52,971 bases of DNA from Cochliopodium minus (Eukaryota > Discosea > Himatismenida > Cochliopodiidae), in assembly GCA_024220525.1 (NCBI GenBank), contig JAMYWO010000007.1:278683-331653 (forward strand). Reading direction: 5' to 3'. Of this stretch, positions 10,736-22,605 are shown in pieces; within the stretch, counting starts at the first letter, position 1; every line of letters starts with the position of its first letter. Position numbers and translations under genes: made by a program. Under the pieces are notes generated by a model. The model had not been told where the DNA came from. It did no database searches and saw only the letters and a list, made by a program, of their open reading frames with translations.

Positions 10736-11386
10736 TCAGAGAAAAGGATATTCATCTGGGAAAAAATTATGAAAATTTTCATTTTCAATCTTCTGTTGAT
10801 TGTTGGAATTTTTGTTCTCCAGTTCGTTATTCAAGAACTGAATATCATCACCAAAATTGAATTCATAATTCATATCAATTGGAACCTGGCCAAAAGAGTA
10901 ATTGTTGTTGATACTTTTGTAATCACTTCCAAAATTAGCATCAGAGATTGGAGTATTTTCAATGGTGCCAAACTCTTTGGAGTGGATCAAAGGATTATCT
11001 TCTAAATTCACCTTTTTTTTCTCGTTTAAAAATTTTTCTTTTCCAACTTCTTGTTTGATTATTTTCGTTTTCAACAGTCTCTTCTTTTGTGCTTTCTTTT
11101 TTTGCTCCTTCTTCTTTCTGGCCAACTCTATCCTCTTCTTCTCCAAGTTTTCTTTCGTGGTATTGAATGGTCTCCCTCTTTTCTTTGATGAGTAATTCTC
11201 TTCACATTTCAATCCTTTTTCTGCACAGTGAGTGCATGGAAACAATTTATCACATTTGTGATGTATTCTGGCGCAATTTCTACATGAAATCTTGTGAATT
11301 GTGGGTATGATCTCTTCATTCTTTGGGATTAGAGGTTTATTGTCTTTAATCTCATACTTTATGAGATCATTTATCCTATTAGTCAT
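10736..11386 (-). CDS. Zn2Cys6 zinc-cluster transcription factor with AT-hook, paralogue
   Basis: A 216-residue single-exon gene, the sister of the gene at 9019-9612. The cluster reads CRNCARIHHKC then CTHCAEKGLKC, with the middle gap one residue shorter (C-x2-C-x6-C-x5-C-x2-C-x6-C), which is still within the family range. The AT-hook block KKRGRPFNTTKE is identical to that of the sister gene. A Lys-rich helix follows, then a linker unlike the sister, then the shared motif VPIDMNYEFNF near the C-terminus. Same strand, about 1.1 kb apart: a tandem duplication of moderate age, since only the DNA-binding block and the C-terminal motif remain alike. The C-terminal motif being kept while the linker drifts suggests that it contacts a partner; that is an inference. 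Confidence 0.8.
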   Translation of the reverse strand: MTNRINDLIKYEIKDNKPLIPKNEEIIPTIHKISCRNCARIHHKCDKLFPCTHCAEKGLKCEENYSSKKRGRPFNTTKENLEKKRIELARKKKEQKKKAQKKRLLKTKIIKQEVGKEKFLNEKKKVNLEDNPLIHSKEFGTIENTPISDANFGSDYKSINNNYSFGQVPIDMNYEFNFGDDIQFLNNELENKNSNNQQKIENENFHNFFPDEYPFL

Positions 11387-11879
11387 TTTTATTGTAGGTT
11401 TTATACTTGAAATATAGTTTAAATTTTTTTTTTATCATTATATTTTATAATATTTTTTATTTGGCCAAAAAGAACTCGGCAAGGAATTTCGAATATTTTA
11501 CCAGAATGATCATTCTTTCCAATTGACAAATCAGCGAGGTTTCATTTAATTTTGGCCGATATGATTTTAAAAAAAATAAGACAAAAAAAAAAAAAAATGA
11601 GAAATTTAGCCAATAAATCAAATATTGATTGAGGATTCATTCAAATTTGGAGAGACTATCTTAATTTCACAAAAACATTTGTATATATTAATATTAAAAG
11701 AAAACTTTAAAAATTATCAAGGCTAATCAAAAAAATTCAATTAAATCAAATATACCTCATCATCATCTTTTTGTTCAAATAAAGAAGCCCAATTTTATTT
11801 ATTATTAATCATAAACCGCCAAAAAATTTGAAATAAAAAAAATTGAAAAAAATAACGAATTACTTTTAAAATAAAAAAA
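11387..11879. other. Intergenic, divergent promoter region
   Basis: About 490 bases between the start codons of two divergent genes. AT-rich with an A run at 11583-11596; a GC-richer patch at 11460-11565 (CTCGGCAAGG, TTTGGCCGATATG) could hold regulatory sites. No gene seen. Confidence 0.45.
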
Positions 11880-12516
11880 ATGAACTCACTTAATGAATTA
11901 ATAACTGAAACCACTAATGTCTTTCAAAACGATGATGATTATGAACAAATAGAAAGAGCCAATTCACAACAAAACATATTAATTGAAACAGTAAACAAAA
12001 AGAATGCAACAACCAAAGAATTGATCAAAATTCTCTCCAAAAATCTCACCATTAAAAAAAATGAACTTCAAGATATGCAACAAGGGTTCAGCAAATTGAA
12101 ATATTCACAAAAAATACAAGAAAAAGAAAATATAGAACTAAATTACAGCGAAATGGAAAAAAAGACAAAGTAAAAACAGATTTCATAATTCAGAGATCAA
12201 CAATATAATATTATTTGCTTTAACTTTCTCTTTATAAAGGAAAATGATCGAGAAACATCAATCTTTGAAGGGAGAAAAACAGAAAATTGAAAATACAATT
12301 ACCCAATTCGAAAAAGAGGGAATAGAAACAAATCCCATGATCAAAAACACAATCACATTATATTCATCCATCTCTTGTATTCGTTGGATGTACGATTCAC
12401 CAAACATCACAGGATATATAGCAACACCTTGTAGTGTAAAAAGTTTTGATTATGAAAGCAATACTGATCCATTCAAAGTAGCAAATAATATTTGGGACTT
12501 GATTGATCAAGAATAA
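11880..12516 (+). CDS. Spc24-like kinetochore protein (Ndc80 complex)
   Basis: Two exons, 11880-12169 and 12240-12516, joined in phase across a 70-nt intron, give about 188 residues. The first two thirds are a long charged coiled coil. The C-terminal 60 residues form a small globular part: CIRWMYDSPNITGYI, then VKSFDYESNTDPF and ANNIWDLIDQE. Spc24 proteins have exactly this arrangement: an N-terminal coiled coil that pairs with Spc25, then a compact C-terminal head with the strand pattern xITGxI, a KxFxYD strand and a closing WDLI helix. Spc24 anchors the Ndc80 complex at the inner kinetochore. Sequence conservation in this family is weak, so the call is tentative; another coiled-coil kinetochore subunit is the main alternative. 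The poly-A run before the ATG supports the start. Its stop lies 17 bases from that of ADAT1. Confidence 0.55.
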
Positions 12517-12533
12517 AAAAAGTTTAAAAAAAT

Positions 12534-14020
12534 TTATTTTTTATTTTCTTTTTGTTTCCATTCTATTTCTGTTGATAATGTAAATTTGTCATAGGTTTCA
12601 GAATTGAGCTTCCATCCAATCAATTTTTCATTTTTCAACTGACAATATAAAAAATAAAAAAATATATTTTGCTTTATTTTTTTACCCTTGTATTGATCAA
12701 CTGATATTCTTTTGAATTTTGTTTGATGTCATAATATTGGATTTTATTTGATTCAAAAGGATCAATTTTGAAGAATTCGCAATATAATTTAAGGAAAAAT
12801 CTTTTGGTGATGATCGGAAGAGTTTTCTCTGATATCCAAGCATTCTTTTTTTTGGGATTGGTACCTATTTTTCTTCCGAGAGTACCATTCAATGCATCAC
12901 TTTCATTGCAACCATAATACCAATAAATAGAGAAACCACATGGTTTTGAAGATTTATCGATATCAGACTCAATAATGTTAGATTTAAAGGAATGATCAGT
13001 ATATTTAATCAAAGGTATATTTAATTTGTATTTATCACTTTCTATTTTGAAGTCCTCCAATCTTTTCCAGATTGCTCTTTCCAATTGTCCTTCAACAAAA
13101 AGATTCTCAATGATAATCTGAGAAATATAAATTGGATACTCTAATATATTTGATAATATGCTTCCTTGTATACCCAACTATCAAAAATCAAAAAATAAAT
13201 TATAAAGGGGTTTATAATTGATATTTTTTTTTACAATATTCCATCTTGCTATTTTATCAGAACATGAAACACTAAGACATCTTTCGCCTCTTCCTGGTTT
13301 TCTTTGTACATTTCCATTCTCTATTTTGGTCTTTTTGGATGGTCTTTCTTCAACATTCGAATTGTTGAGATTAATTTCAGATTCTTCTCCCCTATCTTCC
13401 ATATTGTCATTATTTACAGAATCACCACAAGGAGCTTTTTTTTTGAATATAATAAAAATTTAAAATTCAATAATTTGATTTTTCATTGCATACCTCTTGA
13501 GATATACATTATTACCTCTATATCTTCATTCCAATATAATTTCTCATCTTTCTTCTTTATAATTTCCATATTTTCCAATTCTTTTAATTTAAAGTCTTCT
13601 TTGATCAACTTCTCCCATAAGAATCTATTCAAATGAAAAGCATTGATGAGTAAATCATTTTTTATAGTTTAATTATTTTGACCTTACAAAAGATCTTCTT
13701 GCTATGATTTCTGCATGTGAATCAAAAACAACATCACCTGATTTGGAACAACAACTATAAAATGTTATTTGTTAGTAAAATCCTAAAATTATTTGATAAT
13801 TTCTAGAATTATCATATTTGAACCTTTTGGGAAGACATTTGGTCCCTGTACCAATAGATGCAACCATTATTTTATTATTTGTTTTCGATTTCAAGCATAT
13901 TCCAGCTAGAATTGTCTTTTCTTGATTATTGGGCTTCCCTTTCTTTCCCAATCTATCATATTTCTCTATTATTATTTTGGCTATTTCATTTGCAAAAAGA
14001 GAAAGATTATTTTGGATCAT
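12534..14020 (-). CDS. ADAT1: tRNA-specific adenosine deaminase 1 (ADAT1/Tad1)
   Basis: About six exons on the minus strand give an adenosine-deaminase (editase) domain protein of roughly 380 residues. In order: LAGICLKSK and ASIGTGTKCLPK; the zinc/catalytic motif DSHAEIIARRSF; YISRAPCGDSV (the PCG zinc-ligand motif); and RKPGRGERCLSVSCSDKIAR, which carries the third zinc cysteine and the inositol-phosphate contacts of this family, followed by LGIQGSIL and PIYISQIII. These are the signatures of ADAT1, which converts adenosine 37 to inosine in tRNA-Ala. Splicing uses GTTCAA and GTCAAA donors as well as GTAA. The start at 14020 precedes NNLSLFANEIAKIII, the usual N-terminal helix. There is no double-stranded-RNA-binding domain, which separates it from ADARs. 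All catalytic residues appear intact. Confidence 0.9.
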
Positions 14021-14142
14021 TCAATTCAAAATTTACTCTTATTTTTTTTTCATTATAATTTTCACTTTTCTCAGATGTTTCAAATAAAATTTAAAAAAAA
14101 AAAATTGTAATCCCCTTTTGCAAAGAGAAAAAGACTGTATAA

Positions 14143-17100
14143 ATGAACATACAAGAAAATGAGGATGTAGATAATGTTCAAAATATCAATCGATGGGATA
14201 GAAAAAAATTTACTTTTAAAGAAAAAATGTAAGTATGAGAAAAATATTTACTTATTTTCACTTTAAAAATAGAAATAGATTGATTCAATATGATCAAAAT
14301 TAAAAGCACATAATATATTGGTTAATAAGAATACTTTATTTGTAATTAATGGAACTATAAGAAGATAAATAATCAATATATTAATTACCAAAAGCAAAAG
14401 CTAAAATATATTCTTTTATAAAAAGATCGAATGAACTGAAGATGTGTTCATTCTTCGCGAATACAACATTAAATGAAATAAAGAAAAAGAAATTGAATTA
14501 TGTATTGGGAGTCGGAGCAGTATTCGTAGTGGTAGTGAGTGTGGCATTGTTATTGTCTATCATAACGAGATCACCAATAATGATGCTGAGAATATCAGAG
14601 ATAGATCATGGAGAGATGGATCTGGTATTGAATCCATCAGCCACATCCAATAAAGATTTTCTCAATTTCACAATGATATCAGAATTACTCAAAGAAACAA
14701 ATCAAACGACAGCGATGGGCACGCCAAGGTTGACAAAATGGGTGCAGGCACATGCTCTAGAAGGATGTGTAATAACATCCAATCTTCCAAATTATACAGC
14801 ACAATTTGTAAGATAAAAGAAATTCCATTGAACAAGATAAAAACAAATATATTCTTTGAATGATATCCTTTTTTTTAAATAGGCGGGAACGAATAAATTT
14901 TGTTATGAATATAAATGGACAAGAATGTTTGTAATAGATTCTGCGAGAGAAAAGGCGATGGGATTGGGAAGAGCATGGAAACTCCCAAAGTTGGGCAAAG
15001 GAGAATGCTACATGTCTAATTTGCACGCACAGAGACTCAAACTCAAAAAGGGGGACAAGTTCGTAGTAAACTCTGCAGGGAATTATATCTTCGGGGGGTT
15101 GTGGAGAATAGGAGTGAGAGATTTTGGCCAGAAACTTGTCAATGGCTCCACCTTAAGACCTCAGTACGGCTCCGATTTGATCTTTGTGCTCACCATCAAA
15201 GACGTGTACAGCCAGCCTTATGGCAAACATCCTCAATGGATGAACGACGTAGTTTTTGTCGAGAGGGAGAGTTTCGGGGAGTATTTGATAGAAGCAATGA
15301 ATCCTAGGTATCTTTTTTTTTTATTTGAAACACCCACAAAACCATTAATTATAATTTATTTTAAAGTATTATTAAACAATGAAAAATTGTTTAATTATAT
15401 TCTCTCTTGCTTATTTTTATTTTAATTTATTTAAAAAATGTTAAACAATTAATCCCAGGTATCCTCCTCCCTTCTCCAACTATTTCCACCAATACTCCTC
15501 CTTCGAGCAAAACTCCAACGAAATCATCATTAACTTGGCTCCCTCTGTGAGGTTGGAGACTTATGTAGACACGGATACAGACGTCATCAAAAAGAAAATC
15601 GTCGCCTTTTCTTCGCAGGTCATTTATGCTATTGGTTTCAACCAGGTGAGCGATTCTTTGCCTGTCTTTGAGGGCATCAGCGAGTATCAGATCTTCTCCA
15701 TCTTTTTCGGCTTGGTTTTGAATCTCATCATCTTTTTCCTTTGTTACCTTGGTATCATGTTGATCTATTCTCTCATGATGATTTCTGTAGACAGCAGAAA
15801 ATTTGAAATGGGTGTGACTCGTATGGTAAAATTTTTTTTATTATTTTAATTGAATTTTCAATTATTTTTATTATATTTTATTTTAAATTTTTATTATTTT
15901 ATTTTTATTTTGAATTTTTATTTTTTAAAATTTATTTTTAATTTTATTTTAAATTTATTTTATTTTTTATAATTTTTTATTTTAAAATTTAAAGATTTAA
16001 ATTTTTTTTAAATGTCATTTACTTTTAGATTGGATTGACCAGATCTGAGCTTATCAAGCTTTTGTTGTGCCAAGGAGTTTCTTATGCAGTACCTGCTTGG
16101 GTGTTGGGTCTTCTCACTGCTCAAATTTTCATGGTGGCTGTCAATAGTTATTTCATTTCCAAAACAAGTGTAGGATTCAGCACAAGTCTTTCGTTAAGAG
16201 GAGTTTTAACTGCAACTGTCTTGGGTAAACGAAAATTTTATTTTATTTTATTTTGTTATTTTTATTATTCATTATTCATTTTTCATTTTTTATTTTTTAT
16301 TTTTTATTTATTTTTGATTTTTGATTTTTGATTTTTGATTTTTGATTTTTTATTTTTGTTTATTTTTGTTTATTTTTTTATTTTTTGATTTTTTTAAAAG
16401 GTATTGTTATGCCTCTTATTTCTTCCATTGTTCCTATCAGGGAGGCTTTGAGCGCCAACATTCACGATTCTATCGACACAAGGAGAACAAAGACCAAAGT
16501 GGTTACTTATCAACTTGAGAGGTCAAAGGACGAATCACTCCCTGCTTCCTTTTTAATTTTAGGTAAAATTATTTTTCAAAATTTTTTTTAATTTTATTTT
16601 TTTATGTTTTTTTTTTGTTCATTTCTTTTTCAAATTTTTTTTAATTTATTTTTTTATGTTTTTTTTTGTTCATCAATTTTTAATTTATTTTAATTTTTAT
16701 TTTTTTATGTGTTTTTTTTGTTCATCAATTTTTATTTTATAATTTTATTTTTTTCATTTTAAAAATTTCTTATTTTTTGTTTTATATTTACATTTTTTTA
16801 TTCTTTATGCATTTATTTATTTTTTAATTTTTTTTTTAATTTTTATTCCATTTTTAAAACTAAGTATTTATTAATTGATTTAAATTTGTCTTCATTTTTT
16901 TTTTGATTTTTTTAAAATTCTATTTCAATTTTTCATTCACTTTGTTTCGACACAGGATTGTCACTGGTGATATTCGGGTTCATGATCTACTACCTCCTGC
17001 CACTCTCCCTCATCTCGCTCAACCTAAGTCTCCTCCTCGAAGTGTTTGTCGGAATTCTGCTCGGCATGCTCTTCGGAATGGTCCTCCTCGCACTCAACGT

Positions 17101-18289
17101 CGAAAGACTCTTCCAAAACGGCCTCATCTTCGTCTTGTTCTTCTGGGAGAAAGCCGTCATCACCTCCATCGTCTCCAAGAACCTCGTCGCCCACATCATG
17201 CGTAACAGGAAGACCTCCATGATGTACGCCCTCTCTCTTTCTTTCTTGTTGTATATTTCTGTATCTTATAACACTCAGATTAACTCTGTAACTTTCAGGT
17301 TAGAAAAGAGAGGTAAAAATCTTTTTTTTTCTTTTGAGGGTATTTACTCTTAATTTTGGATTTTTTTTTTTTTACTAATTTTAGTAAATATTGAATTTTT
17401 TTGTTTAAATTTATTTTAAAAAATTATCTTTTATTCAAATATTTTTTCATTTTTTATTTCCAAATATTGATATTTATTTTTTATTTTTTGATATTTAATT
17501 CTTTTTTTTTTATTTGTTTCATTTCTTTAAATAATTTTAATTTGACATTACATTTTTTTTTCAAGATTTTTGTTTATTTAAGAATTAATTGTTTTATTTT
17601 TTTGTTAAATATTTTTTAAATATTTTTATTCATTTGAAGGTGGGGCTTATGTCAAGGTGGTCATTACTCCTTTTGACAAACAAACTACATTCCACAGCTT
17701 GAATGGAGTGAGATCAAGACTTGAGTCTTACGCCAAAAACAATCCTCTCATACAAGGTGATTTCTCAAATATTTTTTATTTTATTTTTTATTTATTTTTC
17801 ATTTTATTATTTTTATTTTTCATTTTATTACTATTATTTATTTTATTATTTATTTTTTCAATTAATTATATTTCAATTAGTTCATTTTTTTTTATCATTT
17901 ATTATTTTCAAAAATTTTTATTTTTTAATATTTTTAATATTTTTTATTTTTTTTATTTTTCAAATATTTTTTAATTTTTTTTTTTGAAAAGATGTTTCAT
18001 GGATGTCATTGAATATGTACGAGGCGAACAAAGAATTCAATAATTTTTATGTTTCGAACATTGGTCGAATAGCGCAGAGGAGTCAGCTTCTGTATGGGAC
18101 CAGCCCCAACACCTTCAAAATAAAGGGTTTTACCCAATATGCCATCATTGAATCTTCTGCAAACTACATTAAGGTATTTTTTTATTTTTGTTCTTTTCTA
18201 TTTTTATTTTTTTATCTTTTTATTTTTTATTTTTTATTTTTTATTTTTTATTTTTTATTTTTTATTTTTTATTTTTTATTTTTTATTTT
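14143..18289 (+). CDS. FtsX/ABC3-type large membrane permease, 3' end in gap
   Basis: Ten or more exons run into the N gap. A small first exon (14143-14228) ends at GTAAGT and joins 14426 in phase, so the true N-terminus is MNIQENEDVDNV, upstream of the methionine at 14442. Exon 2 carries the first membrane helix (VLGVGAVFVVVVSVALLL), then a large extracytoplasmic part (to about 15,650). After it come the paired helices IFSIFFGLVLNLIIFFLC, MISVDSRKFEMGVTRM and GLTRSELIKLLLCQG, the hallmark of the FtsX (ABC3) permease domain. A second extracellular segment starts near 17,640. Such proteins usually move or extract lipids, or couple an ABC ATPase to outside events; no ATPase is visible here. Exons between 15,000 and 17,240 use far more G/C-ending codons than neighbouring genes. 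The C-terminal permease domain is probably in the gap. Confidence 0.7.
18205..18289. repeat. ATTTTTT low-complexity repeat at gap edge
   Basis: Near-perfect repeats of a TTTTTTA-type unit in what should be an intron of the permease gene, ending at the N run. It explains the failure to assemble across. Confidence 0.85.
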
Positions 18290-19159
18290 NNNNNNNNNNN
18301 NNNNNNNNNNNNNNNNNNNNNNNNNNNNNNNNNNNNNNNNNNNNNNNNNNNNNNNNNNNNNNNNNNNNNNNNNNNNNNNNNNNNNNNNNNNNNNNNNNNN
18401 NNNNNNNNNNNNNNNNNNNNNNNNNNNNNNNNNNNNNNNNNNNNNNNNNNNNNNNNNNNNNNNNNNNNNNNNNNNNNNNNNNNNNNNNNNNNNNNNNNNN
18501 NNNNNNNNNNNNNNNNNNNNNNNNNNNNNNNNNNNNNNNNNNNNNNNNNNNNNNNNNNNNNNNNNNNNNNNNNNNNNNNNNNNNNNNNNNNNNNNNNNNN
18601 NNNNNNNNNNNNNNNNNNNNNNNNNNNNNNNNNNNNNNNNNNNNNNNNNNNNNNNNNNNNNNNNNNNNNNNNNNNNNNNNNNNNNNNNNNNNNNNNNNNN
18701 NNNNNNNNNNNNNNNNNNNNNNNNNNNNNNNNNNNNNNNNNNNNNNNNNNNNNNNNNNNNNNNNNNNNNNNNNNNNNNNNNNNNNNNNNNNNNNNNNNNN
18801 NNNNNNNNNNNNNNNNNNNNNNNNNNNNNNNNNNNNNNNNNNNNNNNNNNNNNNNNNNNNNNNNNNNNNNNNNNNNNNNNNNNNNNNNNNNNNNNNNNNN
18901 NNNNNNNNNNNNNNNNNNNNNNNNNNNNNNNNNNNNNNNNNNNNNNNNNNNNNNNNNNNNNNNNNNNNNNNNNNNNNNNNNNNNNNNNNNNNNNNNNNNN
19001 NNNNNNNNNNNNNNNNNNNNNNNNNNNNNNNNNNNNNNNNNNNNNNNNNNNNNNNNNNNNNNNNNNNNNNNNNNNNNNNNNNNNNNNNNNNNNNNNNNNN
19101 NNNNNNNNNNNNNNNNNNNNNNNNNNNNNNNNNNNNNNNNNNNNNNNNNNNNNNNNNNN
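18290..19159. other. Assembly gap (870 N)
   Basis: Unknown bases. The gap removes the 3' end of the permease gene and the 5' end of the helical-protein gene that resumes at 19347. Whether these are two genes or one cannot be seen. Confidence 0.99.
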
Positions 19160-19346
19160 CTTTATATATTCATATTAATAATCCAATTCTTATGAGCCTC
19201 TGGATCAAAAAATCCTTTACATATATACAAAATCACTTATACAGAATCTAAATATGAGGTTTGATCTCAATTTAAGAATTTTTCGGGTGCTGTGTTTTAT
19301 TAATATTTTTTTATTTTGTTTTGTTAACTTTTTATTGATTACTTAG

Positions 19347-22300
19347 AGAGAGGGTTTTTATAAGGGAAATGAAAAAGACATTTTTGAACTATTTTCTTTG
19401 TCCATTTACTACCAAAACGAGTTCTTTTTTGAGGAATTCGTGGAATTCGTAGTGGTTCGTATTAAAGATCTGAGCGAACTCCCTGAATTTGAGAAGATCA
19501 ACACATCAATCTTAGAACAATTCAAAACAAGCAAAAAGAAAGATGTTGTCATATTGAACTATATTTCCAACATAATATCTATTTCATATGAAACTTGTCC
19601 CAAATATTTTGAAAAGTTTTATGAAGTAAAATTTTTTTCAATTTATTTTTAAAACCTTCTTTGGAACAAAAACTTCTCCCAAAAATTATTTAAATATATA
19701 TTTTAAAGAGATTTTTTATTTTTTTTGATATTAAATCAAATTTTCTTTAGATTTCCACTTTCTACCTAAAAAATAAGACAGAAGACAATTCTTTGATTTT
19801 GAAATCAATAGAATTTTGGAACTCTCTAGCAGAAGCAGAGATAATTAAGGAAGAGGAGGAAATGATGAAAGAGGAGGAAATGGAGGATGAATCAAATGAA
19901 ATGAAGGAAGAATCAGAAGGAAAAGAAGTAAAAACAATCAAAGGAGGACTCGAAAGCAAAACTTCCTTCCAGTACACTATTCAATATCACCAAGAAATCC
20001 TCCGCTATATAACTCCATTTATTTTGAGAGATAAAAGTGATTTCAAAGCTTCTGGGGAAACAGAAAAAAACGATCTCTGTCAAGGTGTTTCTGGTTATTT
20101 ATTCATGCTTTCTGATTTATTGAGGGATAGTCTACTTGATGTTGCTGATTCTTACGTTTCTCAACATTTGTACTCCAATGAGGAAGAATTTGTTCAATCA
20201 GCAATCTTTTTTCTTGGATGTGTTTCCAAAGGTTAAAAATTTAATTTATGAAAATTTTTAAAAACTTTCAAAATTTTCTATTTTTTTGTTAAAATTAATA
20301 ATTAGAAATGATCTGCTCCCCTAATTTTTTTTTAATTTAAATTTTTGTTTATTTAAATTTTTTAATTTTATTTTAGGATTTTCTGAAGGAATTTGTGAAG
20401 AATTTTTAACTAAACACAGCGTCAGATTGTTTGAGTGTTCAACCAAATTTACAAGCAGTCTTTTTCAAGACACTTTACTTTTCACCCTTGCCAATACCAT
20501 TCATCAGTCTGTCTTCCTTTTTAGTAACATTCAATCTATTCTTGAATCTGCTCTTAGAAATTTAAAAAGAGAACAACATCTCGTTAATGGAAGGTTTATT
20601 TTTAATTTTTTGTTTTCTTTTCTAAATAATTTTTTTTTTTATTTTTTTTTTATTTTATTTCTTTTTTTCCTAACATTTTAATATTTTTTTTTTAATTTTA
20701 TGTTTCTTTTTTTTTTTTCACTTTTTTTTAAATTCTTTAAAAGTTGCACTTTGTTGGACCAAATTTCCAGAAACACTGAAGGCATTGACTTTGGGTTAGA
20801 TCATCCAACATTAATTAACGAAATAAACGAAACAGTGATTGCATGCTTAGACAGGTAAATTCCAAAAGTTTTTTTTTTTAATTCTATTTTGGTAAATTTG
20901 ATTTCTATTTTTAATGATATTGATCTATTAGACAAGAACTTGATAAAGAACATTTGAACTCATACATAGTAACTTTGATTGAAACCTCAAAGGCAGACCA
21001 ACAAGAAATTCTTCAAAGACTGATGGATTACTACCTCAACGTTTCCAAACAAATTTCCGAAAATAAAGAGGATTCTTCAAATAGCAAACAAGAAAAACAT
21101 CTCTTCCTCATTTTCCAATCTCTTGTTCACAAAGACTTTTTTGTAGAGAAAGTGTCTCAAAAGATAGAAGATTTGCTCCTTTTTTCTTTTGATAGATTGA
21201 ATCACAGCCTTCTTTTTTGTTCTCAAAAGAAGGAGAGCGTTGATGATTTTGAGTTCGTCATCAATGATGTTTATTTGTTTCTTTGTTATGTTGTGGACTT
21301 TCATCGAGGTAATTTGTTTTTTAATCTATTAACAAATTTAATCATTAATGGGGAAATTTGGAATTAATTTTATTTTTTCCACTCTTTTTCATGTCAATTT
21401 ATTTGTTTTTTTTGATTTAGATTCACTTTTGAAACACATGGGTCAATTATTGCAAATTACAACATCTCTTCTCAAGGAAAAAGAACTAATTAACAAAATT
21501 GTGGAATTGATATTGTGTTTTATTGAAAAAGTTGAAATTCAAAGTTTTGCAAAGGAGTTTTCAAAAGAATTTTCAGAGTTATTCCGCATTTTGTACGAAA
21601 ATTTCTCTTTATCCACTTTGACCAATAACAGCAAAGCAAACATCTTCAAGTTTTTATGTCTTGGGGTAATAAACGATGATTCTTTACTTGAGGATTACAT
21701 TGGTTTTGTTTTTGACTGCTTGAATTCTCTTTTTGAAAGTCTTTTGAATCCAAATGAAAATTACTTTGATGAAAATGACTTTGATTGTAATTTTTTATTA
21801 TTTCTAGTTTATTTTTAAAATCATAAAAATAATTTTATTTTTTAAAATCATTAAAATGATTATGTTTTAAAAATTTTTTTTTTTTTAGTGGCAATGTCGG
21901 GAATAGAAGATTTGACAACACAATACTTTGTAGAAAAACCACACAAAATGACCCCACATTATTTACTTTCTTTGATCAAAGTAATTCTCAGAATTTATGA
22001 AACTCATTCATTGCCAAAAACGGTTTCTAATTCCAAAATACCTGTCATATTGTCTGATCTTTTTCGTTTGGGTCCCAAGTTGACAAAAAACTGTCAATTT
22101 CTTTTGAAAATGGGTTATTTGAAGGAATTTTTTAGTTCTTTTAATTACAATGACCCCGAATTAGAAAATTTCGCAAAGAAAGCATATAATGTAAACCTTT
22201 TTATTTCCTTATTTTTATTTAAATAATTTTTATTTTTCAAAGATGATCACATTTCCTCTTACTTTAGAACAAGAATATCATTGGATTCCTGAAATTCACT

Positions 22301-22556
22301 TTTTGACTTCACAGTTAGTTTTTATTTATTGATTTTTTGTTTTTAATAACATTTTTTTATTGTTATTTTATTTTTATTTTTTAGATCATTCAAGATAATT
22401 TCAAAGAGTTTTGTGACTTGCTTGAAAGTTTTTTGTTCAAAAAAAAAAATAAATATTCCCAAAGTAATAAAAACATTGTTGGTGAAACATCTCTTGTTCG
22501 AGACTATTAAAAACGATAACTGGTCCTCAAAAAGAAAAACAGAAAAGAAAAAATAA
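19347..22556 (+). CDS. Helical-repeat (possibly HEAT/ARM-like) protein, 5' end in gap
   Basis: About nine exons, phase-consistent, from an acceptor at 19346 to TAA at 22554-22556, giving some 800 visible residues. The sequence is almost wholly alpha-helical with alternating amphipathic helices (for example VSGYLFMLSDLLRDSLL, ETVIACLDRQ, LIKVILRIYETHSL), as in HEAT/ARM solenoids of karyopherins and similar scaffolds. A strongly acidic stretch of Glu/Met (EEEEMMKEEEMEDESNEMKE) near 19,850-19,920 interrupts one helix pair. The C-terminus is basic (WSSKRKTEKKK). There is no membrane helix or catalytic motif. I cannot place it in a family; importin-beta-like transport receptors and chromatin or cytoskeletal scaffolds are possible. 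The first exon lacks a start, which should lie in the gap. Confidence 0.6.
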
Positions 22557-22605
22557 AAAATATTGGGAACAGATGTTTCAATTTCATTAAATAAAATTTT
22601 ATAAT

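Noticed and set aside
17657-17987. Phe/Tyr/Ile-rich hydrophobic frame resembling membrane spans
   Set aside because: Most of it is translation of a T-rich intron; only the part to about 17755 continues the permease in frame.
19762-19977. Minus-strand Ser-rich frame
   Set aside because: Antisense of the Glu/Met-rich acidic stretch of the helical protein.
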